This document shows positions 45,070 through 58,000 of a stretch of 64,000 nucleotides of DNA, piece by piece (positions within the stretch are counted from its first letter, which is position 1; every line of letters starts with the position of its first letter). The notes under the pieces were generated by a model that saw nothing but the letters and a program-made list of their open reading frames with translations, did no database searches and was not told the DNA's origin. A program made the translations under genes and the position numbers. Source of the DNA: Mytilus galloprovincialis (Eukaryota > Mollusca > Bivalvia > Mytilida > Mytilidae); NCBI RefSeq assembly GCF_965363235.1, contig NC_134850.1, positions 36,576,602 through 36,640,601 on the forward strand, read 5' to 3'.

Positions 45070-47947
45070 AAAGGAAACATTTGCGAAAGCAAATTTACAG
45101 ATACAGATCTAACATCAACCCAACAATGTTAGATCTGTAAATTTGCTTTCGCAAATTTTCAACTCGTCTAAACATCAACCCAACAATGTTAGATCTGTAA
45201 ATTTGCTTTCGCAAATTTTTGGTTCTTCCCTCGCCGGGATTCGAACCCATGCTACTGTGATATCGTGACACCAAATCGCCTGCACTGCAGCCGTCCCGCT
45301 AGACCACACGACCACCTGGGCTCTCAAAAAAAGAGCTTTCGGTGGGCATGTGTTACCTTTCCACGTCAGTTTTAATCTAGCGGCGTACTACAGTACATGA
45401 TATATAAGGCATGAAGATGTTATTGTTACAGATCAGCTAAATTATCTATAGTAAAGGATCCTACAAATTAATGTAATATACAGTCACAGAAAATAATTAT
45501 ATTCATAAGTACGTCTGAGTCAGTGACAACTCTACAACAGATGTATCCATCGGATCGCCATCAATGATGGTGATACATGGCTGTGTACATAATGTATATA
45601 CAACTCGTCTAAACATCAACCCAACAATGTTAGATCTGTAAATTTGCTTTCGCAAATTTTTGGTTCTTCCCTCGCCGGGATTCGAACCCATGCTACTGTG
45701 ATATCGTGACACCAAATCGCCTGCACTGCAGCCGTCCCGCTAGACCACACGACCACCTGGGCTCTCAAAAAAAGAGCTTTCGGTGGGCATGTGTTACCTT
45801 TCCACGTCAGTTTTAATCTAGCGGCGTACTACAGTACATGATATATAAGGCATGAAGATGTTATTGTTACAGATCAGCTAAATTATCTATAGTAAAGGAT
45901 CCTACAAATTAATGTAATATACAGTCACAGAAAATAATTATATTCATAAGTACGTCCGAGTCAGTGACAACTCTACAACAGATGTATCCATCGGATCGCC
46001 ATCAATGATGGTGATACATGGCTGTGTACATAATGTATATACAACTCGTCTAAACATCAACCCAACAATGTTAGATCTGTAAATTTGCTTTCGCAAATTT
46101 TTGGTTCTTCCCTCGCCGGGATTCGAACCCATGCTACTGTGATATCGTGACACCAAATCGCCTGCACTGCAGCCGTCCCGCTAGACCACACGACCACCTG
46201 GGCTCTCAAAAAAAGAGCTTTCGGTGGGCATGTGTTACCTTTCCACGTCAGTTTTAATCTAGCGGCGTACTACAGTACATGATATATAAGGCATGAAGAT
46301 GTTATTGTTACAGATCAGCTAAATTATCTATAGTAAAGGATCCTACAAATTAATGTAATATACAGTCACAGAAAATAATTATATTCATAAGTACGTCTGA
46401 GTCAGTGACAACTCTACAACAGATGTATCCATCGGATCGCCATCAATGATGGTGATACATGGCTGTGTACATAATGTATATACAACTCGTCTAAACATCA
46501 ACCCAACAATGTTAGATCTGTAAATTTGCTTTCGCAAATTTTTGGTTCTTCCCTCGCCGGGATTCGAACCCATGCTACTGTGATATCGTGACACCAAATC
46601 GCCTGCACTGCAGCCGTCCCGCTAGACCACACGACCACCTGGGCTCTCAAAAAAAGAGCTTTCGGTGGGCATGTGTTACCTTTCCACGTCAGTTTTAATC
46701 TAGCGGCGTACTACAGTACATGATATATAAGGCATGAAGATGTTATTGTTACAGATCAGCTAAATTATCTATAGTAAAGGATCCTACAAATTAATGTAAT
46801 ATACAGTCACAGAAAATAATTATATTCATAAGTACGTCCGAGTCAGTGACAACTCTACAACAGATGTATCCATCGGATCGCCATCAATGATGGTGATACA
46901 TGGCTGTGTACATAATGTATATACAACTCGTCTAAACATCAACCCAACAATGTTAGATCTGTAAATTTGCTTTCGCAAATTTTTGGTTCTTCCCTCGCCG
47001 GGATTCGAACCCATGCTACTGTGATATCGTGACACCAAATCGCCTGCACTGCAGCCGTCCCGCTAGACCACACGACCACCTGGGCTCTCAAAAAAAGAGC
47101 TTTCGGTGGGCATGTGTTACCTTTCCACGTCAGTTTTAATCTAGCGGCGTACTACAGTACATGATATATAAGGCATGAAGATGTTATTGTTACAGATCAG
47201 CTAAATTATCTATAGTAAAGGATCCTACAAATTAATGTAATATACAGTCACAGAAAATAATTATATTCATAAGTACGTCTGAGTCAGTGACAACTCTACA
47301 ACAGATGTATCCATCGGATCGCCATCAATGATGGTGATACATGGCTGTGTACATAATGTATATACAACTCGTCTAAACATCAACCCAACAATGTTAGATC
47401 TGTAAATTTGCTTTCGCAAATTTTTGGTTCTTCCCTCGCCGGGATTCGAACCCATGCTACTGTGATATCGTGACACCAAATCGCCTGCACTGCAGCCGTC
47501 CCGCTAGACCACACGACCACCTGGGCTCTCAAAAAAAGAGCTTTCGGTGGGCATGTGTTACCTTTCCACGTCAGTTTTAATCTAGCGGCGTACTACAGTA
47601 CATGATATATAAGGCATGAAGATGTTATTGTTACAGATCAGCTAAATTATCTATAGTAAAGGATCCTACAAATTAATGTAATATACAGTCACAGAAAATA
47701 ATTATATTCATAAGTACGTCCGAGTCAGTGACAACTCTACAACAGATGTATCCATCGGATCGCCATCAATGATGGTGATACATGGCTGTGTACATAATGT
47801 ATATACAACTCGTCTAAACATCAACCCAACAATGTTAGATCTGTAAATTTGCTTTCGCAAATTTTTGGTTCTTCCCTCGCCGGGATTCGAACCCATGCTA
47901 CTGTGATATCGTGACACCAAATCGCCTGCACTGCAGCCGTCCCGCTA
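45070..47947 (-). repeat. 441-bp tandem array with tRNA-like pol III promoter in each unit
   Basis: Six and a half near-identical units. On the minus strand each carries A box TGGTCTAGCGG and, about 50 bp on, B box GGTTCGAATCC, both matching the consensus perfectly (B boxes at 45237, 45678, 46119, 46560, 47001, 47442, 47883). These sit in a tRNA-derived SINE-like head that continues to 'ttgttgggttgatgtttaga' and 'cgagttgtatata'. Each unit also has 'aaatttgctttcgcaaattt' and 'gctctcaaaaaaagagct' hairpins. Successive units alternate 'gtacgtctgag' and 'gtacgtccgag', making an 882-bp dimer. The left end has an extra palindrome at 45080-45160 beside a TA run. The 70-codon frame in each unit is incidental. 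Confidence 0.93.
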
Positions 47948-48384
47948 TGAATATAATTATTTTCTGTGACTGTATATTACATTAATTTGTAGGATCCTTT
48001 ACTATAGATAATTTAGCTGATCTGTAACAATAACATCTTCATGCCTTATATATCATGTACTGTAGTACGCCGCTAGATTAAAACTGACGTGGAAAGGTAA
48101 CACATGCCCACCGAAAGCTCTTTTTTTGAGAGCCCAGGTGGTCGTGTGGTCTAGCGGGACGGCTGCAGTGCAGGCGATTTGGTGTCACGATATCACAGTA
48201 GCATGGGTTCGAATCCCGGCGAGGGAAGAACCAAAAATTTGCGAAAGCAAATTTACAGATCTAACATTGTTGGGTTGATGTTTAGACGAGTTGTATATAC
48301 ATTATGTACACAGCCATGTATCACCATCATTGATGGCGATCCGATGGATACATCTGTTGTAGAGTTGTCACTGACTCAGACGTA

Positions 48385-48388
<4 letters not shown>
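47948..48388 (+). repeat. Inverted terminal unit of the 441-bp array
   Basis: Exactly one full unit in the opposite orientation, starting 'tgaatataattattttctgt' and ending 'cagacgtactta'. Its B box is at 48206-48216 on the plus strand. The junction with the preceding unit is at 'cccgcta|tgaata', where the normal unit would continue 'gaccaca'. It is followed by a (TA)n run to about 48419. Confidence 0.93.

Positions 48389-48419
<31 letters not shown>
48388..48419. repeat. (TA)n microsatellite
   Basis: Pure TA run at the right edge of the 441-bp array. A TA-rich patch also abuts the left edge (45038-45068). Confidence 0.95.
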
Positions 48420-48422
<3 letters not shown>

Positions 48423-48884
48423 TCTAAAAATTTGCACAACGGTACTGATATAAGATGTTATTATACGAAAATGTTGTTATTAAATCGTGTTGACAAATAT
48501 TTCGGTTCAGCAAATGGCCTTCTTCAAGTGTCACAAGTTTTAACAATACTGATACATAATGTATATAATGACGAAAATTGAAAATATGGAATATCAAACT
48601 GATTTTCAATGGTTGCTGACATGAATATATATATATATATATTTGTTTTTACTGGCAATTTTTATATACAAGTACTTATATTTATTTGATCAATTTAAAC
48701 AGCAAATTGAAAAAAAAACTTGTTGGTTAAATTAGTATTGCGAGAAGACTAAGCCTTTCGAATAAAACCAGTCATGAACACAACACACAAACAGAAACAC
48801 AAATAAAAACCCAATGATATGAACACTGGATATGACTGTTATACTAGAAGTTTTTAACCGCGCTGAAGTACGTCCATTATTCAT
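48420..48884. other. Spacer between the two arrays
   Basis: Contains 'cttgaagaaggccatttgct' on the minus strand, which looks repeat-derived, and another TA run near 48625-48642. No gene supported. Confidence 0.35.
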
Positions 48885-49015
48885 AGTTCATTATTCATTA
48901 TTCAATAATGAATAATGAAATAGTTCACTATTCACTATTCACTATTGAAAAATGAATAATGAATAATGAAATGGTTTATGTTTCATTATTCAAATTGAAG
49001 CGGTGAATAGTGAAA
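48885..49015. repeat. Palindromic ATTCATT/AATGAAT block
   Basis: 'cattattcattattcaataa' turns into 'tgaataatgaaatag', and similar back-to-back motifs follow. The 'gaataatgaaatgg' core is the same as in the adjoining satellite, so the block looks like a rearranged satellite edge. Confidence 0.8.
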
Positions 49016-49054
49016 AAAATATAGAAAAAAATTGACTGTGACACAATAGCTATA

Positions 49055-52000
49055 TTTTGATTCGAAATGACCATAAGAGGGTTTACGGAGGACCTAAATG
49101 CCACAAAATGCATAAAAATGAGGAAATTTAAAAAAGAAGATGTGGTATGATTGCCAATGAGACAAATATCCAGAAAGACCACAATGACACAGACATTAAC
49201 AACTATAGCTCACCGTACAGCCTTCAACAATGAGCAAAGCCCATACCGCATAGTCAGCTATTAAAGGTTCCGCAACGAATATTAGAAGTCCTAAATGCCG
49301 AAATACGCGTGAAAATCAAGAAATAGCCAATTTTGAATAATGAAATGGATATTTTGAATAATGGGATGGAGTGCGGCGACCCTTTAGCCCCCAATTATAG
49401 ATAAACCTTATAACTCATTCGAAAGCTGATTACAAGACGAACAAAATGTATATAGTCAATATGTTCCGCAACGAATATTAAAAGACCTAAATGCCAAAAT
49501 ACGCGTGAAGATTAAGAAACAGCCAATTTTGAATAATGAAATGGATATTTTGAATAATGGAATGGACTGTGGCGACCCTTTAGCCCCTAATTATAGATAA
49601 ACCTTATACCTCATTCGAAAGCTGATTACAAGACGAACAAAATGTATATAGTCAATATGTTCCGCAACGAATATTAGAAGACCTAAATGCCAAAATACGC
49701 GTAAAGATTAAGAAACAGCCAATTTTGAATAATGAAATGGATATTTTGAATAATGGAATGGACTGTGGCGACCCTTTAGCCCCTAATTATAGATAAACCT
49801 TATACCTCATTCGAAAGCTGATTACAAGACAAACAAAATGTATATAGTCAATATGTTCCGCAACGAATATTAGAAGACCTAAATGCCTAATTACGCGTGA
49901 AAATTAAGAAATAGTCAATTTTGAATAATGAAATGGATATTTTGAATAATGGAATCGAGTGCAGCGACACTTTAGACCCTAATTATAGATAAACCTTATA
50001 CCTCATTCGAAAGCTGATTACAAGACGAACAAAATGTATATAGTCAATATGTTCCGCAACGAATATTAGAAGACCTAAATGCCTAATTACGCGTGAAAAT
50101 TAAGAAATAGTCAATTTTGAATAATGAAATGGATATTTTGAATAATGGAATGGACTGTGGCGACCCTTTAGCCCCTAATTATAGATAAACCTTATACCTC
50201 ATTCGAAAGCTGATTACAAGACGAACAAAATGTATATAGTCAATATGTTCCGCAACGAATATTAGAAGACCTAAATGCCAAAATACGCGTAAAGATTAAG
50301 AAACAGCCAATTTTAAATAATGAAATGGATATTTTGAATAATGGAATGGACTGTGGCGACCCTTTAGCCCCTAATTATAGATAAACCTTATACCTCATTC
50401 GAAAGCTGATTACAAGACAAACAAAATGTATATAGTCAATATGTTCCGCAACGAATATTAGAAGACCTAAATGCCTAATTACGCGTGAAAATTAAGAAAT
50501 AGTCAATTTTGAATAATGAAATGGATATTTTGAATAATGGAATGGAGTGCGGCGACCCTTTAGATCCCAATTATAGATAAACCTTATACCTCATTCGAAA
50601 GCTGATTACAAGACGAACAAAATGTATATAGTCAATATGTTCCGCAACGAATATTAAAAGACCTAAATGCCAAAATACGCGTGAAGATTAAGAAACAGCC
50701 AATTTTGAATAATGAAATGGATATTTTGAATAATGGAATGGACTGTGGCGACCCTTTAGCCCCTAATTATAGATAAACCTTCTACCTCATTCGAAAGCTG
50801 ATTACAAGACGAACAAAATGTATATAGTCAATATGTTCCGCAACGAATATTAAAAGACCTAAATGCCAAAATACGCGTAAAGATTAAGAAACAGCCAATT
50901 TTGAATAATGAAATGGATATTTTGAATAATGGAATGGACTGTGGCGACCCTTTAGCCCCTAATTATAGATAAACCTTATACCTCATTCGAAAGCTGATTA
51001 CAAGACAAACAAAATGTATATAGTCAATATGTTCCGCAACGAACATTAGAAGACCTAAATGCCTAATTACGCGTGAAAATTAAGAAATAGTCAATTTTGA
51101 ATAATGAAATGGATATTTTGAATAATGGAATCGAGTGCAGCGACACTTTAGACCCTAATTATAGATAAACCTTATACCTCATTCGAAAGCTGATTACAAG
51201 ACGAACAAAATGTAAATAGTCAATATGTTCCGCAACGAATATTAGAAGACCTAAATGCCTGATTACGCGTGAAAATTAAGAAATAGTCAATTTTGAATAA
51301 TGAAATGGATATTTTGAATAATGGAATGGACTGTGGCGACCCTTTAGCCCCTAATTATAGATAAACCTTATACCTCATTCGAAAGCTGATTACAAGACGA
51401 ACAAAATGTATATAGTCAATATGTTCCGCAACGAATATTAGAAGACCTAAATGCCAAAATACGCGTAAAGATTAAGAAACAGCCAATTTTGAATAATGAA
51501 ATGGATATTTTGAATAATGGAATGGACTGTGGCGACCCTTTAGCCCCTAATTATAGATAACTCTTATACCTCATTCGAAAGCTGATTACAAGACAAACAA
51601 AATGTATATAGTCAACATGCTCCGCAACGAATATTTGAAGACCTAAATGCCGAAATACGCGTGAAAATTAAAAAATAGCCAATTTTGAATAATGAAATGG
51701 ATATTTTGAATAATGGAATGGAGTGCGGCGACCCTTTAGACCCTAATTATAGATAAACCTTATACCTCATTCGAAAGGTGATTACAAGACGAACAAAATG
51801 TATATAGTCAATATGTTCCGCAACGAATATTAGAAGACCTTAATGCCAAAATACGCGTGAAAATTAAAAAATAGCCAATGTTAAATAATGAAATGGATAT
51901 TTTGAATAATGGAATGGAGTGCGGCGACCCTTTAGACCCTAATTATAGATAAACCTTATACCTCATTCGAAAGCTGATTACAAGAAGAACAAAATGTATA

Positions 52001-55000
52001 TAGTCAATATGTTCCGCAACGAATATTAGAAGACCTAAATGCCAAAATACGCGTCAAGATTAAGAAACAGCCAATTTTGAATAATGAAATGGATATTTTG
52101 AATAATGGAATGGACTGTGGCGACCCTTTAGCCCCTATTATAGATAAACCTTATACCTCATTCGAAAGCTGATTACAAGACAAACAAAATATATAGTCAA
52201 TATGTTCCGCAACGAATATTTGAAGACCTTAATGCCGAAATACGCATGAAAATTAAGAAATGGCCAATTTTGAATAATGAAATGGATATTTCGAATAATG
52301 GAATGGACTGCGGCGACCCTTTAGCCCCTAATTATAGATAAATCTTATACCTCATTCGAAAGCTGATTACAAGACGAACAAAATGTATATAGTCAACATG
52401 TTCCGCAACGAATATTTGAAGACCTAAATGCCGAAATACGCGTGAAAATTAAGAAATAGCCAATTTTGAATAATGAAATGGATATTTTGAATAATGGAAT
52501 GGAGTGCGGCGACCCTTTAGACCCTAATTATAGATAAACCTTATACCTCATTCGAAAGGTGATTACAAGACGAACAAAATGTATATAGTCAATATGTTCC
52601 GCAACGAATATTTGAAGACCTAAATGCCTAATTACGCGTGAAAATTAAGAAATAGTCAATTTTGAATAATGAAATGGATATTTTGAATAATGGAATGGAC
52701 TATGGCGACCCTTTAGCCCCTAATTATAGATAAACCTTATACCTCATTCGAAATGTGATTACAAGACGAACAAAATGTATATAGTCAATAGGTTCCGCAA
52801 CGAATATTAGAAGACCTAAATGCCTAATTACGCGTGAAAATTAAGAAATAGTCAATTTTGAATAATGGAATGGAGTGCGGCGACCCTTTAGACCCTAATT
52901 ATAGATAAACCTTATACCTCATTCGAAAGCTGATTACAAGACGAACAAAATGTATATAGTCAATATGTTCCGCAACGAATATTAGAAGACCTAAATGCCT
53001 GATTACGCGTGAAAATTAAGAAATAGTCAATTTTGAATAATGAAATGGATATTTTGAATAATGGAATGGACTGTGGCGACCCTTTAGCCCTTAATTATAG
53101 ATAAACCTTATACCTCATTCGAAAGCTGATTACAAGACGAACAAAATGTATATAGTCAATATGTTCCGCAACGAATATTAGAAGACCTAAATGCCAAAAT
53201 ACGCGTAAAGATTAAGAAACAGTCAATTTTGAATAATGAAATGGATATTTTGAATAATGGAATGGACTGTGGCGACCCTTTAGCCCCTATTATAGATAAA
53301 CCTTATACCTCATTCGAAAGCTGATTACAAGACGAACAAAATGTATATAGTCAATATGTTCCGCAACGAATACTAAAAGACCTAAATGCCAAAATACGCG
53401 TGAAAATTAAGAAACAGCCAATTTTGAATAATGAAATGGATATTTTGAATAATGGAATGGACTGTGGCGACCCTTTAGCCCCTATTATAGATAAACCTTA
53501 TACCTCATTCGAAAGGTGATTACAAGAGGAACAACATGCTTATAGTCAACATGTTCTGCAACGAATATTAGAAGACGTAATTGCCAAAATACGCGTCAAG
53601 ATTAAGAAACAGCCAATTTTGAATAATGAAATGGATATTTTGAATAATGGAATGGACTGTGGCGACCCTTTAGCCCCTAATTATAGATAAACCTTCTACC
53701 TCATTCGAAAGCTGATTACAAGACAAACAAAATGTATATAGTCAATATGTTCCGCAACGAATATTAGAAGACCTAAATGCCTAATTACGCGTGAAAATTA
53801 AGAAATAGTCAATTTTGAATAATGAAATGGATATTTTGAATAATGGAATGGAGTGCAGCGACCCTTTAGATCACAATTATAGATAAACCTTATACCTCAT
53901 TCGAAAGCTGATTACAAGACGAACAAAATGTATATAGTCAATATGTTCCGCAACGAATATTAGAAGACCTAAATGCCTAATTACGGGTGAAAATTAAGAA
54001 ATAGTCAATTTTGAATAATGAAATGGATATTTTGAATAATGGAATGGACTGTGGCGACCCTTTAGCCCCTAATTATAGATAAACCTTATACCTCATTCGA
54101 AAGCTGATTACAAGACGAACAAAATGTATATAGTCAATATGTTCCGCAACGAATATTAGAAGACCTAAATGCCAAAATACGCGTGAAGATTAAGAAACAG
54201 CCAATTTTGAATAATGAAATGGATATTTTGAATAATGGAATGGACTGTGGCGACCCTTTAGCCCCTATTATAGATAAACCTTATACCTCATTCGAAAGCT
54301 GATTACAAGACGAACAAAATGTATATAGTCAATATGTTCCGCAACGAATATTAGAAGACCTAAATGCCAAAATACGCGTGAAAATTAAGAAACAGCCAAT
54401 TTTGAATAATGAAATGGATATTTTGAATAATGGAATGGACTGTGGCGACCCTTTAGCCCCTATTATAGATAAACCTTATACCTCATTCGAAAGCTGATTA
54501 CAAGACGAACAAAATGTATATAGTCTATATGTTCCGCAACGAATATTTGAAGACCTAAATGCCGAAATACGCATGAAAATTAAGAAATGACCAATTTTGA
54601 ATAATGAAATGGATATTTCGAATAATGGCATGGACTGCGGCGACCCTTTAGTCCCTAATTATAGATAAATCTTATACCTCATTCGAAAGCTGATTACAAG
54701 ACGAACAAAATGTATATAGTCAACATGCTCCGCAACGAATATTTGAAGACCTAAATGCCGAAATACGCGCGAAAATTAAGAAATAGCCAATTTTGAATAA
54801 TGAAATGGATATTTTCAATAATGGAATGGAGTGCAGCGACCCTTTAGACCCTAATTATAGATAAACCTTATACCTCATTCGAAAGGTGATTACAAGACGA
54901 ACAAAATGTATATAGTCAATATGTTCCGCAACGAATATTAGAAGACCTTAATGCCAAAATACGCGTAAAAATTAAAAAATAGCCAATTTTGAATAATGAA

Positions 55001-58000
55001 ATGGATATTTTGAATAATGGAATGGAGTGCGGCGACCCTTTAGACCCTAATTATAGATAAACCTTATACCTCATTCGAAAGCTGATTACAAGACGAACAA
55101 AATGTATATAGTCAATATGTTCCGCAACGAATACTAGAAGAATTAAATGCCTGATTACGCGTGAAAATTAAGAAATAGTCAATTTTGAATAATGAAATGG
55201 ATATTTTGAATAATGGAATGGACTGTGGCGACCCTTTAGCCCCTAATTATAGATAAACCTTATACCTCATTCGAAAGCTGATTACAAGACGAACAAAATG
55301 TATATAGTCAATATGTTCCGCAACGAATATTAGAAGACCTAAATGCCAAAATACGCGTGAAGATTAAGAAACAGCCAATTTTGAATAATGAAATGGATAT
55401 TTTGAATAATGGAATGGACTGTGGCGACCCTTTAGCCCCTATTATAGATAAACCTTATACCTCATTCGAAAGGTGATTACAAGAGGAACAACATGCTTAT
55501 AGTCAACATGTTCTGCAACGAATATTAGAAGACGTAATTGCCAAAATACGCGTCAAGATTAAGAAACAGCCAATTTTGAATAATGAAATGGATATTTTGA
55601 ATAATGGAATGGACTGTGGCGACCCTTTAGCCCCTAATTATAGATAAACCTTATACCTCATTCGAAAGCTGATTACAAGACGAACAAACTGTTTATAGTC
55701 AATATGTTCCGCAACGAATATTAGAAGACCTAAATGCCAAAATACGCGTGAAGATTAAGAAACAGCCAATTTTGAATAATGAAATGGATATTTTGAATAA
55801 TGGAATGGACTGTGTCTACCCTTTAGCCCCTATTATAGATAAACCTTATACCTCATTCGAAAGCTGATTACAAGACGAACAAAATGTATATAGTCAATAT
55901 GTTCCGCAACGAATATTTGAAGACCTAAATGCCGAAATACGCATGAAAATTAAGAAATAGCCAATTTTGAATAATGAAATGGATATTTCGAATAATGGAA
56001 TGGACTGCGGCGACCCTTTATCCCCTAATTATAGATAAATCTTATACCTCATTCGAAAGCTGATTACAAGACGAACAAAATGTATATAGTCAACATGTTC
56101 CGCAACGAATATTTGAAGACCTAAATGCCAAAATACGCGTGAAAATTAAGAAATAGCCAATTTTGAATAATGAAATGGATATTTTGAATAATGGAATGGA
56201 CTGGCAGGACCCTTCAGCCCCTAATTAAAGATATATATTGTACCTCAATCGAAAGTTTATCAAGAGAGGAACAAAAGGTATATAGTCAATTTGTTCCGCA
56301 ACGCATATTAGAGGAGTAACAAAGGACTTAAAGATCGAATTACGCGTGAACATTGAGAAATCGGCAATTTTGAATAATGAAATGGATATTTTGAATAATG
56401 GAATGGACTAGCAGGACCCTTCAGTCCCTAATTACAGATATATATTATACCTTGATCGAAAGCTTATTAATAGTGGAACAAAATGTATATAGTCAATATG
56501 TTCCGCAACGCATATTAGAGGAGAAACTAAGGACTCAAATATCGAAATACGCGTGAACATTGATAAAAAGCCAATTTTGAATAATGGAAGGGACTGGCAG
56601 GACCATTCAGCTCCTAACTACAGATATATATTATACCTCGATCGAAAGCTTATTAATAGAGGAACAAACTGTTTATAGTCAATATGTTCCGCAACGAATA
56701 TTAGAAGACCTAAATGCCAAAATACGCGTGAAGATTAAGAAACAGCCAATTTTGAATAATGAAATGGATATTTTGAATAATGGAATGGACTGTGTCTACC
56801 CTTTAGCCCCTATTATAGATAAACCTTATACCTCATTCGAAAGCTGATTACAAGACGAACAAAATGTATATAGTCAATATGTTCCGCAACGAATATTTGA
56901 AGACCTAAATGCCGAAATACGCATGAAAATTAAGAAATAGCCAATTTTGAATAATGAAATGGATATTTCGAATAATGGAATGGACTGCGGCGACCCTTTA
57001 GCCCCTAATTATAGATAAATCTTATACCTCATTCGAAAGCTGATTACAAGACGAACAAAATGTATATAGTCAACATGTTCCGCAACGAATATTTGAAGAC
57101 CTAAATGCCAAAATACGCGTGAAAATTAAGAAATAGCCAATTTTGAATAATGAAATGGATATTTTGAATAATGGAATGGAGTGGCAGGACCCTTCAGCCC
57201 CTAATTAAAGATATATATTGTACCTCAATCGAAAGTTTAACAAGAGAGGAACAAAAGGTATATAGTCAATTTGTTCCGCAACGCATATTAGAGGAGTAAC
57301 AAAGGACTTAAAGATCGAATTACGCGTGAACATTGAGAAATCGGCAATTTTGAATAATGAAATGGATATTTTGAATAATGGAATGGACTAGCAGGACCCT
57401 TCAGTCCCTAATTACAGATATATATTATACCTTGATCGAAAGCTTATTAATAGTGGAACAAAATGTATATAGTCAATATGTTCCGCAACGCATATTAGAG
57501 GAGAAACTAAGGACTCAAATATCGAAATACGCGTGAACATTGATAAAAAGCCAATTTTGAATAATGGAAGGGACTGGCAGGACCATTCAGCTCCTAACTA
57601 CAGATATATATTATACCTCGATCGAAAGCTTATTAATAGAGGAACGAAATGTATATAGTCAATATGTTCCGCCCTATTAGAGGAGTAACGAATGACTTAA
57701 ATATCGAAATACGCGTCAACATTGAGAAACAGCCAATTTTGAATAATGAAATGGAAATTTTGAATAATGGAATGGACTGGCAGGACCCTTCAGCCCCTAA
57801 TTATTGATATATATTATACCTCAATCGAAAGCTTATCAAGAAAGGAACAACGGTTTATAGTCAATATGTTCCGTAACGCATATTAGAGGAGAAATGAAGG
57901 ACTTAAATATCGAAATACGCGTGAGCATTGAGAAATAGCCAAATTTGAATAATGAAATGGAAATTTTGAATAATGGAATGGACTGGCAGGACCCTTCAGC

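Noticed and set aside
45228..45320. Genuine functional tRNA gene in each array unit
   Set aside because: A and B boxes are perfect, but they are spaced too far apart for an ordinary tRNA and I could not fold a proper acceptor stem and anticodon arm; a tRNA-derived SINE head fits better.
45503..48427. Identical 70-codon frames (MVSRYHSSMGSNPGEG...) in each 441-bp unit
   Set aside because: The frame spans the tRNA-like B box (SNPGEG is the translated 'tcgaatcccggcgag'); its conservation is due to recent tandem copying.
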